This document shows, one piece after another, positions 26,151 to 36,161 of a DNA stretch of 64,000 nucleotides. A program made the translations under genes and the position numbers. The notes beneath the pieces are model-generated. The model was not told the DNA's origin. It made no database searches and saw nothing but the letters and a program-made list of their open reading frames with translations. Location of the stretch: contig JAAHII010000001.1 of assembly GCA_010671905.1 (NCBI GenBank), positions 6,030,289 through 6,094,288 of the forward strand. Direction: 5' to 3'. The stretch comes from Leptolyngbya sp. SIOISBB (GTDB lineage: Bacteria; Cyanobacteriota; Cyanobacteriia; Phormidesmidales; Phormidesmidaceae). Numbering within the stretch: position 1 is the first letter of the stretch; each line of letters begins with the position of its first letter.

Positions 26151-27330
26151 TAGGGTTGATTCATTGTAGTGAGAGTAAAACCTGGTCAAGTCGATTGGCG
26201 AAAAACCGTTTGGCCTGAGCGATGGAGTCCAGATTGAACCGCCGTGCTGCCGTGATGAAGAAATTGCGAATGGTCGAGTAGTTAGCGGCAGTGTTGGCCG
26301 CGCGTTGCGGTGCCCGGTCTTCGTTGAGGACAACATCTTTCGGCCAATGCAAGCGATTCTCAATCGACCAATGCCCTTGTAATCCTTTTAGAAAGGTCGC
26401 CGCATCCGCATCCAGGTTACTGATGTAATAGTGGGTTTGGGCAAAGGGCCGCCTTTCACGGTAGCCCCATCGTTCGACACACAGCCCCCGCTGCAGTCCT
26501 GGCCACGACTCGGCCCAGTCCTGGCCAGTCACCTCATAGACCGACACTCGGCGATAGACCCAACGGCCATGACTGCGGTCTTCGCGTTGTTCGCAATCGA
26601 GCGGTTCCTGGTGCTCACTCACCTGTTTCAGGGCGTTGAGCAACGTCGGTTGATTCCCCTTCACCGTCAAGAGGTAGTAAGCTTTTTGCTGGTGTAGGCA
26701 GGCGACCGTTTTTTTTGACAATGCAGTGCATCCGCAGTGACTAACACCCCTTCGAGGTCAAGGGTCGCGAGCATCTGCTGGACGACTTGCTGTTCACTTT
26801 GATGCTGGTTTTCCATCCCCTCACTGGCATAGACAAAGCCCCGGCGATGTCCAAACAGACTGACCATCATGACAAAGTTTTGCTGGGCGCTGGCGTAGTC
26901 CTTCATCGTCCCCTTGATGCTCTTGCCGTCAATGGCCACCCACTCCGCTTCGCTTAAGGGCACCGATGCGGCCGCCCACTGGCGAAAGATGCGCGTTAAA
27001 ACAATAAAGTCGCACTGCTCTAGCACCCGCCGGAACGTCGAGTCCGAAGGGGTCGCCGAGCGCACCGGACGGTTGAGTTGGCGACAGAGTTCCCCGCCGT
27101 ACTGTTGCGCAAAGGTTTCCATCGGGCGAGCGCCCCAGTAGCCGCACATCGCGCCGGTAATCAGCAACAACAACAGTAGCCAGAGCGGATAGCGCAGGCC
27201 CCGTAAGTGGCGAAAGTCCTCGGCGGTTTCCAGAAGAGTCAGTAAGGGAAAGTCCATCTTGCATTCCTAACAGCAACATCCCCAATAAGACCTATTCTCA
27301 TTTTTCTCTTCCGACAATGAATCAACCCTA
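26151..27330 (-). mobile_element. ISAs1-type insertion sequence
   Basis: This 1180-bp element has inverted ends: TAGGGTTGATTCATTGT at the left (26151 on) and the complement of ACAATGAATCAACCCTA at the right (ending 27330). The match continues imperfectly for another ~10 bp. It carries one transposase gene on the minus strand. No clear target duplication is seen, but the flanks on both sides match the two halves of the GATCCCCC repeat, so it inserted into such a repeat. Confidence 0.85.
26161..27257 (-). pseudogene. ISAs1-family transposase, split at an A8 run
   Basis: The upstream part (27257 to ~26720) carries the ISAs1 N-terminal and first catalytic blocks (FRHLRGLRYPLWLLLLL, WVAIDGKSIKGT, LVTADALHCQ). 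The downstream part carries YLLTVKGNQPTLL, HYYISNLDADAATFLKGLQG and the end block HWSIENRLHWPKDVVLNED with the catalytic Glu. The two are in different frames, joined at eight consecutive A (coding strand, 26710-26717). A -1 slip there gives CQKKTVACLHQQK, matching the expected protein. This could be a base deletion, a sequencing error or real ribosomal slippage. Confidence 0.85.
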
Positions 27331-27362
27331 CTTCAACAAGGGGGCAGCGACAGCGGGGGATC
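27331..27362. repeat. Right half of the GATCCCCC repeat cut by the ISAs1-type element
   Basis: The sequence CTTCAACAAGGGGGCAGCGA and following bases up to GGGGGATC (27355-27362) match the right half of the repeat at 24242-24329. The left half, more degenerate (CCCTTAAAAAGGGG), lies at 26095-26150 on the other side of the insertion sequence. Confidence 0.65.
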
Positions 27363-28001
27363 TGCCATTTGCGCTGAGTTCTAGAGATATGTATAAGCGA
27401 TAGCCTGCTCAAGGAGAGTTGCCGCAGGCGGTGAGGTTATAGCAGATGCCAAAACTCCAACCCTGAGTCTGGGTGAAGTTTATAGCTTGATTTTGGACAA
27501 ATAGCACTGTACAGCCAGCCGTAGTTAAGTTGGGCCACTCTCGATTACCGTCATCACCATCTGATAGGCTTTTCGTTTCTGTAGGACTGGCCCTTCTCGC
27601 AAGGTATTACAACTTCAGCATGCCGTAGGGTAGGACACTTCCCGAAGGGTATGCTGCGATCTCGTTACAGGTATCGCAGAATTTTTCTCCCCCTTTCGGA
27701 CAATCAAGCCGGGGTTTGAAAATCCTGGCCAGGGCACAGCTTGCGCAATGGACGCAACGTCATGATTCAGAAGACCGCGCTCGCACTACGGGCCGTTTTT
27801 CTGCGGATTCGAAAATTAATCTTTGTAAAAAGATTCATCCATTTGTTGCATCTCAGAGTCTTTGCTCTGAGATGCCTTTGAGTGTAGGTCTCCCCATTCT
27901 CATTTGAGAAACTCAGTAAACTGAATCACGCAAACCAACGACGCTCTCAAGGGAACAAATAATTTGGATTGAATTAATTGGGTATTTGGAGGCAAAATGG
28001 C
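27363..28001. other. Intergenic region with a strong hairpin
   Basis: This 640-bp region has no convincing gene. A perfect 11-bp hairpin (GCATCTCAGAG at 27848-27858, complement at 27865-27875, 6-nt loop) lacks a T run. A short frame at 27716-27907 overlaps that hairpin and has no recognisable content. Confidence 0.4.
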
Positions 28002-28847
28002 ATGCGGCGAACACAATTGTTCGTATCAAGAGGGTTGCTGGGACTATGGATTGCCTTGTTTGGTGCTTTGCTATTCCTATTAGTGTTCGAGGCTAGAGGC
28101 GGCGGTATAGAGGTGCCTTTTGCCGGAGTTGCGATTAAGGCTGACGCCACGACTATCGTCCACTTACCCAATCGCATCTTTACCTGTACAGAAACAGAGC
28201 AGCAGTTTCAGTGTCAGGCTGACATTCAAGGCCGTCCGCTAGTCATGACTTTCGAGTCATCATCGAACTCTGAGCTACGTAGTTGTCAGGCGCAATACGA
28301 TGGCAATTCCTTAGTTTGCCTGGGTGGGTGGGTAGATTATGCCCCCGTGCTTTCAGAATCGTTTGAAATTACCGGCTTAGAACTGAGCCCACAACAGTTG
28401 AATTCCCTACAGCAACAATACTGGGCCACTAACAAACTGTTGACGCTCAGTGATTCGAAGCTGATCCGAATCAGTGTGTGGTTCTCGATCGCGACCGGAA
28501 TGATGGCGGCTTACTTTGCCTGGTTTTATCCCAGTCGATGGAGCAAAGGCTTGGCCGCGGTGGCTGGGGGATTTGTGGCGTATCAGTTGGCTTGGTCGAA
28601 CTTGGCAAGTGTGCAGTACACCACGGTGACTCCCTATGTACTGACCACTACTAATTGGGATCGGATCGTTAGTGGTGGGTCGATCGCGGCAGGCGTCTTA
28701 GTCATGGTGATCGTCGCTCTGCTGCTGCGGCATCGAACCAATCGAGTCGCCAAGACCTTGATGACCCTCAGCAATGGGATCGGGAGCGCCTGGATCGCCG
28801 GATATATTCTGCTGCTTATGCTCTTGGGGTCGGGGTTTGTCGATTAA
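28002..28847 (+). CDS. Membrane protein of unknown function
   Basis: This ~281-residue protein is not recognised. It has an N-terminal membrane segment (GLLGLWIALFGALLFLLVFE), then a ~130-residue extracytoplasmic-looking domain with four Cys (FTCTETEQQFQCQ, LRSCQAQYDGNSLVCLGGW) that could form two disulfides. Four further membrane segments follow to the C terminus. The start is ATG at 28002, with a GGAGG ribosome-binding sequence 8 bases upstream; a TTG start at 27978 would include that sequence and is less likely. It is intact although bordered by mobile DNA on both sides: a DDE element is inserted 18 bp past its stop. Confidence 0.7.
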   Translation: MRRTQLFVSRGLLGLWIALFGALLFLLVFEARGGGIEVPFAGVAIKADATTIVHLPNRIFTCTETEQQFQCQADIQGRPLVMTFESSSNSELRSCQAQYDGNSLVCLGGWVDYAPVLSESFEITGLELSPQQLNSLQQQYWATNKLLTLSDSKLIRISVWFSIATGMMAAYFAWFYPSRWSKGLAAVAGGFVAYQLAWSNLASVQYTTVTPYVLTTTNWDRIVSGGSIAAGVLVMVIVALLLRHRTNRVAKTLMTLSNGIGSAWIAGYILLLMLLGSGFVD

Positions 28848-28992
28848 GCATCGCGGCTTAGGAATCTGGACAGTGCGAAGTTCTTTCTGCGAATCAGGTA
28901 TGCCCCTAGAAAAAGAACATTCCAGGCAGGAATGTTCGAGACTGGCTGAAATAACCACAATCAGCCAAATTCATTATGGAGTTATGCCAGCG

Positions 28993-29746
28993 GGCGTTGC
29001 TGAATCAAGAGATGAATCTTGGTGGGACTGGAACGTCGTCGAACTTAAGGTAGTGAAGTAGCAGTCGAACCGAGTGAGCCAGCATTTCCACGGACTTTGA
29101 ATAGCACAGTGTCTTGCGATGCAGGCGGGCCAGATAATGTCGGAGGCGTGTGTTTTCGCCTTCCACCCGAGTCATGTACGTTTTGCTAACAATCTGATCG
29201 CCTTCCGGAATGAAGCCCGGATAGACCGACCACCCATCGGTGATATAGAAATAGCATTGCCACTGGGCAACCAGTTCCCAAAGGGGACGAAAGGTTTCGG
29301 CACTATGGTCCCCGAGAACCCAACCCAAGAGGCCCTGGCGGAAGTGGTCAACAGCCGTCCATAGCCAAATCCGGTTTTTTTGAGCCCACAAAGGTTTCTA
29401 GTTCGTCGAGCTCCCCCACCTCGGGGGTCGTGTCAGGGTTATAAGCCTCAGGCAGAAGGTCACCCAACTGCTTCACCCAGGTAATGACCGTTGTATGATG
29501 CACTCCTTTGACGCGTTCGATGGCCCGAAATCCTGAGCCATTGACGTACATCTTGAGACATTCGCGTCTCACCGCATCCGAGTAGCCCCGGTGTGGATCG
29601 TAGGCATCAATAAACTGACGACCACAAGTTACACAAATGTGGTTTTGCTTACCTTTTCTCCTGCCATTCTTACGGATGTGAGTCGCCCCGCACTCTGGAC
29701 ATTGCATCACCGATTATCCTAATTCATCTTTTGATTATGCAACGCC
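28993..29746 (-). mobile_element. IS1-family insertion sequence
   Basis: This 754-bp element has ~23-bp imperfect inverted ends (GGCGTTGCTGAATCAAGAGA at the left; complement of GGCGTTGCATAATCAAAAGA at the right). An exact 8-bp target duplication TGCCAGCG flanks it (28985-28992 and 29747-29754). It sits inside the transposase gene of the larger DDE element, giving a clear insertion order. Confidence 0.93.
29005..29710 (-). CDS. insAB: IS1 transposase (InsA + InsB by -1 frameshift)
   Basis: The upstream frame (29348-29710) has the InsA zinc finger (CPECGATHIRKNG with a second Cys pair in HICVTCGRQF) and a helix-turn-helix (FRAIERVKGVHHTTVITWVK). The downstream frame (ending 29005) has the InsB DDE domain (RIWLWTAVDHFRQG, YFYITDGWSVYPGF, HYLARLHRKTLCYSKS). 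They overlap at an A7 run followed by C (AAAAAAAC, about 29375-29382 on the minus strand). A -1 slip there gives VGSKKNRIWLWTAVD, the normal continuous IS1 protein. Programmed frameshifting is standard in IS1, so the element may be intact. Confidence 0.9.
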
Positions 29747-31180
29747 TGCCAGCGTTGGGAGCAAATCCTGCAGCAGTTGCGCCCCGTCTTCGGACGTGAA
29801 GCGACTTTCGACTGGTTTGTGCGCTTGATGTGGGGAATTCTATTGAATCCTCAGCCTGCCACTATCACCCGTTACGTGAACGCGTTAGGTCTCAGCGAAA
29901 GCGTCTATGCTCAGGCGCTGCATTGGTTCCATAGCCGGGCCTTCAGGGTTGATGAGCTGTGCCGCCACTGGGGACGGTGGTTGCAAGAACACCCCCAGTG
30001 TTGCCGATTACAAGGGCAGCGGGTCTATGTGGGCGATGGGTTCAAAGTGAGCAAAGAAGGTCGCCAGATGCCTGGGGTGAAAAAAGCTGCATCAGGAATC
30101 GGCCGATGTCAGTAAGCCGGAATGGATTCGGGGGCACTACTTCAGTGCGTTAGGTCTGCTGTTAGGGAGCGGCCCCGCTCTGTTTGCCACCCCGATAGTG
30201 CTCAAGCTTCACGATGGCCTTGAACCGCCTGAGGGGGAGGCTCAACTCAGTCTCGTAGAGAAGATGGCAGCCTTGTGTATCGCGTTCATGGAACGCGGCA
30301 GTACGGTAATTTTGGATGCCTACTATGCCTCTGGCAAGGTCTTAAAACCCTTTCGGCAGCATGGCTTGCACTTAATCACACGGGTACGCATTTCGACAGT
30401 GGCTCATGCGCCCTTTTCTCCTCTACCCGGTCGTCGCGGACCGGGACGACCGCGCCAATGGGGCTCTGAGGTGAGATTGCGAGAGTTGTTTTTGCCTCTG
30501 GAAGATTGCGCACACGCCTCGCTCTGGCTTTATGGTCGATACGTCAGGGTCTGCTACCAGTGCTTTGAGCTCTATTGGGATAGTCCTGATGAGCCGGTCT
30601 TGTTTGTGTTGACTCAACTGCCAGGGGGGGAAGCCCATCATCTTGCTCGCTAGTGATGTCACCCTGCCAGCCACCGAGGTCATTGAAGCCTATGGCTGGC
30701 GCTTCAAAATCGACCTGAGCTTCCGAACGTTGGTGCATCTGTTGGGAGGATTTGGCTATCGCTTCTGGCTCAAAGCCATGGACTCAACCGGTCTCTGGCC
30801 CCAAAACTTATCCTTGGGTGACCACGATGAATCGTTTCGACACCAAGTCACCCGGAAGGTTGAAGCCTTTGAACGCTTCCTCCACCTCAACGCGATGGCC
30901 TTCGGCGTGCTCCAAGTCCTGGCCCTCGAAATGCCTCAGAGCGTTTGGACACACTTTCCCAGATGGTTCCGGACATTACCCAGCCACGGCTATCCCAGCG
31001 AGCAAATTGTTCGACTCTCTCTCCAACATCAACTCGCCAGTAATTTAGCTGAAAGCAGACAGTCTCTACTTTTGACTAAATTACTCGCAGATAAAAACGC
31101 GGCCCCAAAAGCAGTAGCTCGGCCGTCATTGCAGCTTTAGCTTTGGTCGACAAACACAACACAAACTTATGACTGTCCAG

Positions 31181-31365
31181 TTAGGAATGAGAATTTAATA
31201 AATTCGTAATTTGACTTGAAGCAAAGCCGGATATCACATCCCCTTCTGGGAGGGGCAACGGGGTGGGTTGGTCAGTAGTGCGAGAGATCGGAACCCACCC
31301 CGCCCTGCGGGCACCCCTCCCGAGAGGGGATAGATCAGCACATTATTTAATTCCCGATCTTTAAG
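31181..31365. repeat. MITE family A, copy 2 (inverted relative to copy 1)
   Basis: This ~185-bp copy runs from TTAGGAATGAGAATTTAATA to the matching end ATTCCCGATCTTTAA. Internal blocks CTTGAAGCAAAGCCGGATAT, GGGGTGGGTTGGTCAGTAGT and CCACCCCGCCCTGCGGGCAC match copy 1 in reverse. Its left edge served as target for the DDE element. Confidence 0.8.
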
Positions 31366-31513
31366 TGAGTTGAGCGCGATTCCCGAATGCCCGCATCGTC
31401 ATGGCTCTGGGCGATGACGATGCGGGCTCAAGGTCTCCAGCCGACGATAGCTCAACCTGGCGTGGCGATCGCGGCCAGCGTCGGCAGAAGCTGATCCCGA
31501 CTCGAGACGGCGG

Positions 31514-34500
31514 CTACACCGCCACGGTTTCCACCGCATTGACAGTGAAGATCAAATCGTTGAAATCGCTGTCAATCCAGTCTTCAAAGCTCCAAACACT
31601 ACCCTCCCGTTGAATCCGCACATGTCCTTGGGCATTGTCACCCAGGGAACCCAAATTGTGGGCGTTGCCATCAATGAGCAACACCGGCGCATAAAAGGTA
31701 CCGCCAGAGAGCACCAGTTCAGCGCTACCGGTTTCACCATTGCCAATAAAGACCTCAGCATCCAGCAGATTGTCGGCAATGGCCGCTTCATAGCCCGCTT
31801 CACCGGGCAACAAGCCATCAACCCGGCCGCGAGCATCGGTCTGGTAGAACTTCAACACATTGTCGAAGTGGGCTTCGCGGCTCACGATCGCACTTACCGT
31901 CACATCGCCATCAATGCCAGTAAGGTCAACCAACTCTGCCAAAGGTCCGGTTTGGCCGGCTACCCCTAAGCGATCGTCGAGATTCAACGGAGTGGCCAAC
32001 TCCAGTTGAATGATCTCGTTGTTGTCAATTTCCTCGCCACTAAAGTCCCGCCCGATAGAGAAGGGATAGTTGTTGTCATTGGCGACCAGAATGGTGGTTT
32101 CATCCAAGACCAGCACGTCTTCGATGGTGACGAACGGAAACTCGAAGGTGGTTTCACCGTCGCCATTCAAATCGTCAGGATCGCTGATGTCCAGCAGATC
32201 CACCACTTCTTCTTTAGCGACAAAACCCGCATCATCAATGTCAGAAAAATCGACCTTGAAGATCTTTTTGAACGCCGCTGCTTCGCCTTGGCGACCGTCG
32301 CGCTCGATGACCAGGAACTCGTCATCGTTAATGGGAGTAAAGTCGCCGATGGCATGATTGGCGGCATCTAGTTGGTAGAGACCCAATATCCCTTCAAAGC
32401 TGCTGCTCGCAACGTCAAATTCGTAGATGCGTACAGACGCTTCTGGATCGCCGAAGACGGTGCCCTCCAGCATGGGATAAAGCGTGGTGCGATCAGGACT
32501 AAAGGCCATGCCCTCATAGCCGCGAGTTTGTCTGAGGTTGGCAAACTCCTCGGCAGTTTCAAATTGCTCGACCACGATTCGCCCCGTCTCGGGGAAATCG
32601 GTAAAGAAACCATCGACGCCGAGTTCAATCAGTTGCTCAAACTCTTCGCCGGTCGTTTGGGGCGTGCCGTCCGGATTCAGCGTCAGGAAGCGCTCCTCAT
32701 CGCGCAGGGTGTAAGGATGCACCTGCAGTCCGGCGTTGTGGGCAAAGTCAATCAGCGGGAAGATTTCTCCGGTCAACTGCGTGGTAATTTCTGCCACGCC
32801 GTCACCGTTACCATCGACTGGAGTATCTAAGGACTCTCGCAGCAGAATGCTATTTTTCCAGGGGCCGATGCCGTCAGCATAACCGCTGATCACATCAATC
32901 ACTTCCTGATTCGCAAAGTCCTCATAGGTTGGCCCCACCGTGAAGTCCACGACATCCACGAGGTCGCCGTAAATTTCCCGCAGAGCATCGGTACCCAGAC
33001 CCAGATTGTTGGAAACATCAAAGGGTACCGAGAAGCCGCCGCCGCCCAGGTTAATGAACTGACCTTCGATATCGCCAAACAGCTGCACCAGCGGCAGATC
33101 GTCCAAACCAGCCTCAGGCAGCACATTTTCTCGCAGGTCAATCAGGTTAGACACCTCGAAGGACTGAATGAAGATGCGATCTGGATCGGTGAAGCCGGTG
33201 TCGATAAGCGTTTGGGCCAGCGGTTCTTCCAGAGATAGACCTTGCTCATCGAAGAACGTGGGGTGCTTGGTTTCGGGATAGATCCCAATATCGCGACCGA
33301 CAATGGGGCTCAGTTCTTGCACCAGCTCGATGACTTCTGCCAGGGTCGGAATTTCAAACAAGCCGTCGAAGGCATCGCTGCGATTATCGCGGGACTGCAC
33401 GGCTCGAATGGTTTTGATTTCTTCAAGGGTAAAGTCTTCGGCAAACCACCCCCCGACGAGAGCGCCATCCAAATTCTTGACCGTCACGCGATCGCTAAAT
33501 TCTGGCAGGTCAGCGACGTTGGTCGTCAGGGTCGTGTTTTGCAGTACGACCGGGTTGCCGTCGGCATCCCGCACGATTTCACCATTTTCATCCAGTTCGA
33601 CTTGGGCCAGGGTGGGCTCGTGGCGGGCAATCAACACGCCGTCGCTGGTGATCGCCAGATCGGGCTCGACAAAATCAGCGCCCTGATAAATCGCGAGGCG
33701 ATAGGCTTCTAGGGTGTGCTCAGGGAAGTCGCCGCTGGCGCCTCGGTGAGCAATGACCAGTGGAGTTTGGCCGTTCAACGAGTTGAAGTCAAAGTCAGGG
33801 TTTTGGGGCGATCGCACCGTATCACTCACCAGGCGATCGACAACTGGATCACCCGTACGCGGGAAGTCAGTAAAGAAACCATCAGCACCAATTTCGACCA
33901 ATTGCTGGAACTCTTGCCCCGGCGTTTGGGGCGTACCATCGGGATTCAGCGTCAGGAAACGCTCCTCGTCTCGCAGCGTGTAGGGATGCACCTGGAGACC
34001 CGCGTCATGGGCAAAGTCAATCAGCGGGAAAATTTCACCCGTGAGCTGAGTGGTAATTTCGGCCACGCCGTCGCCATTGCCATCTACCGGCGTATCCAGG
34101 GATTCCCGCAGCAGAATGCTGTTTTTCCAAGGACCCAGGCCCTCGGCATAGAGATCACTAATGGTCTGAATCGCTTCGGGATTGGCAAAGTCCTGATAGG
34201 TGGGGCCAACGGTGAAATCAACAACATCCACGAGATCGCCGTAGATCTCCCGTAGGGCATCGGTTCCTAATCCCAGGTTGTTAGACACATCAAAGGGCAC
34301 CGAGAAGCCACCGCCGCCGAGGTTAATGAAACTGTCTTCAATGTCGCCAAACAGCTGCACCAGCGGCAGGTCACCGATGCCAGCGTCATCTAACTGTCCC
34401 TGCAGGTCAATGAGGTTAGCGATTTCAAAGGACTGAATGAAGATCCGATTGGGGTCAGTAAAGCCGGTGGCTTGCAGGGTTTCTAGCAGGGGTTCCTCTA

Positions 34501-35597
34501 GAGACAGACCCTGCTCATCAAAAAAGGTCGGGTGCTTGGTCTCGGGATAGATGCCTACTTGTACCCCCGTTTCCGCCTCGACTTCCTGCACCAGCTCGAT
34601 CACTTCTTGCAGGGTCGGGATTTCGAACAAGCCGTTAAAAGTCTGATCGCGATTTGCCCGAGGCTGCACGGCGCGAATCTGTTTAATTTCTTCCAGGGTA
34701 AAGTCTTCGGCAAACCAGCCACCGACCAAGGCCCCATCCAAGTTTTTGACCGTGAGCTTATCCGCAAACTGTTCCAGTTCGGCGACATTGGTAGTCGCGG
34801 AAGTGACGGTCGGGCTACCATTGGCATCCAGTACGATTTCGCCGTTTTCATCCAGCTCAACCACGGCAATCATGGGCTCATGGCGGGCAATCAGGACGCC
34901 ATCACTGGTGGTAACCAAATCTGGTTCGATGAAGTCTGCACCTGCGGCAATGGCGGCTCGGTAAGCCTCCAACGTGTGCTCAGGGGAGGTCACCACTAGC
35001 TCCCCGGTGCCCAATCACCAAAGGTTCCTGGCCATTGAGGGTATTCAGCTCAACTGGATTGGGCGTAGCAATCGGTGCTTCCAGCAGTTCCCCGGCGCTA
35101 TTGAAGTGCAGGATGAAGGGACCGAACTCTTCGCCGATCCAGATATCGCCATTAGCGTCAATGACGAAGGACTCAATATCAAAATCGGCACCGGTTAACA
35201 GGCGTTCTTCAGTACCTTCATTCTGAATATCAAAGGGAATCAGGTCATTAGGGTCGCTGAGGGAGACAAAGCCCTCGATCGCTACAGTGCCATCACCGCC
35301 AGCGCCATTGAAGCTGGGCACTGCTTGGTATAGCCGTAGCAGGTAATCAGTACTATTCGCCTCGTTGCCAAAGCCATTGTCAGATAGAAACCAGAAGGTG
35401 TCGCTTTCGCCGTTCGGGGCAAACTGCACACCACTGAAACCTTGTACGGGCTGACCGTCGAAAGGACCCGTGCGACCATTCGCCGAAATCGGCTGGATGC
35501 GGGCGATCGCATCAATGTTGCCATTATCACTTCCTGACGGTGGCCCTTCTGCGAAGGTGTCAGCCGGCAGCGACGAAAATCCAATCAATGTAGCCAT
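31514..35597 (-). CDS. Giant GDPD-GDPD-phytase-like polyprotein with DUF4114 tail (one frameshift)
   Basis: This ~1360-residue phosphodiesterase is predicted to release phosphate from glycerophosphodiesters and phytate-like esters. Residues ~1-190 form the first half of an esterase-like phytase domain ([58 protein letters not shown]). Two glycerophosphodiester phosphodiesterase domains follow (~195-570 and ~590-960), each with HRGASGD, DFIEPDL or DFVEPDL, and ARHEP. The second half of the phytase-like domain resumes at ~965 ([20 protein letters not shown]). DUF4114 ends the chain (~1230-1360, [15 protein letters not shown]). The frame breaks once, at a GGGG run (34983-34986): the sequence reads GDLP-stop where [12 protein letters not shown] is expected. 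There is no N-terminal signal. A good Pho-box pair lies ~80-95 bp upstream. Confidence 0.9.
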
Positions 35598-36161
35598 GAC
35601 GCCAATCCTGAAATAAGTGAATTCACCAATAACAGAACTAGGGTTTCATACTCTTTTTAAGAGATGGTTTTTTCTAGTTAATTCAAGATTAAGCAATGCA
35701 TTAATTTTTGCATCCACTCACTCATAAAATTGGACAATACCCTCAGAAAGTTAGCTTTAATGAAAGCCTAAAGGTATCCGAAAGAATCATCATGCTCTTC
35801 CCGATTATTGAAATATAAATAAAGTATAGTTGCCGGACTCAAAAAGCTTTTAGATTTTTGTTAAATTCACCACCAAATCAAATTCTCCATTTTCTGGAAA
35901 GTCCGAAATCCAATCCTAGAAATACCAGAATAATCTGATTTACTCATTGTGCAAGAATGATCATGGAAATAATTCGGCTATATTAATTAGCCATATTTGT
36001 AAGAGAATATGAACTAAAATATTCTTGTAATTCAGGGTCTCTAATACCTTATTAAGGTCTCTTGATCAAGATTTTAATTTCATAAATAGTCATCTCCCTG
36101 ACTTTTGCTGATTCAAATATCCTCTCATAGTAAATTTAGGAGGCTTCTGATGTTGAGATGC
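35598..36161. other. AT-rich promoter region of the GDPD polyprotein
   Basis: This is a 564-bp, very AT-rich stretch. It holds the Pho-box pair at 35675-35693 and a palindrome around CTCTTTTTAAGAG near 35651-35663. Beyond that, to 36161, no gene or repeat was recognised. Confidence 0.5.
35675..35693 (-). promoter_or_regulatory. Pho-box pair upstream of the GDPD polyprotein
   Basis: On the minus strand, CTTAATCT, 3 nt, then ATTAACTA gives two TTAA cores exactly 11 nt apart. The first matches PyTTAAPyPy(T/A) fully and the second at 7 of 8 positions. This is the spacing of the cyanobacterial SphR/PhoB box. The distance to the start codon is 78-96 bp. Phosphate-starvation induction is predicted. 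Confidence 0.6.

Larger units (their letters stand above)
28976..31140 (+). pseudogene. DDE transposase, interrupted by IS1 and two frameshifts
   Basis: The gene starts at ATG 28976 (MELCQ), is cut by IS1 after five codons and resumes at 29755 (RWEQILQQLRPVFGREATFD). Recognisable transposase blocks are VYVGDGFKVSKEGRQMPGVK, TVILDAYYASGKVLKPFRQH and VIEAYGWRFKIDLSFRTLVH. Two frame changes both sit in homopolymers: six A at ~30080-30085 (five would continue VKKLHQESADVSKPEW) and seven G at 30624-30630 (six would continue LPGGKPIILLASDV). Removing IS1 and one base from each run gives a single continuous protein of about 465 residues. Confidence 0.87.
28866..31180 (+). mobile_element. DDE insertion sequence (~1.55 kb) interrupted by an IS1
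   Basis: The ends are inverted repeats: CTGGACAGT at 28866 and its complement ACTGTCCAG ending at 31180, with partial matching further in. An exact 8-bp target duplication TTAGGAAT flanks it (28858-28865 and 31181-31188). Without the nested IS1 and its duplicated 8 bp, its length is about 1553 bp. It landed at the outer edge of MITE family A copy 2. The IS family could not be fixed from memory; an IS4-superfamily-like group is a guess. Confidence 0.85.
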
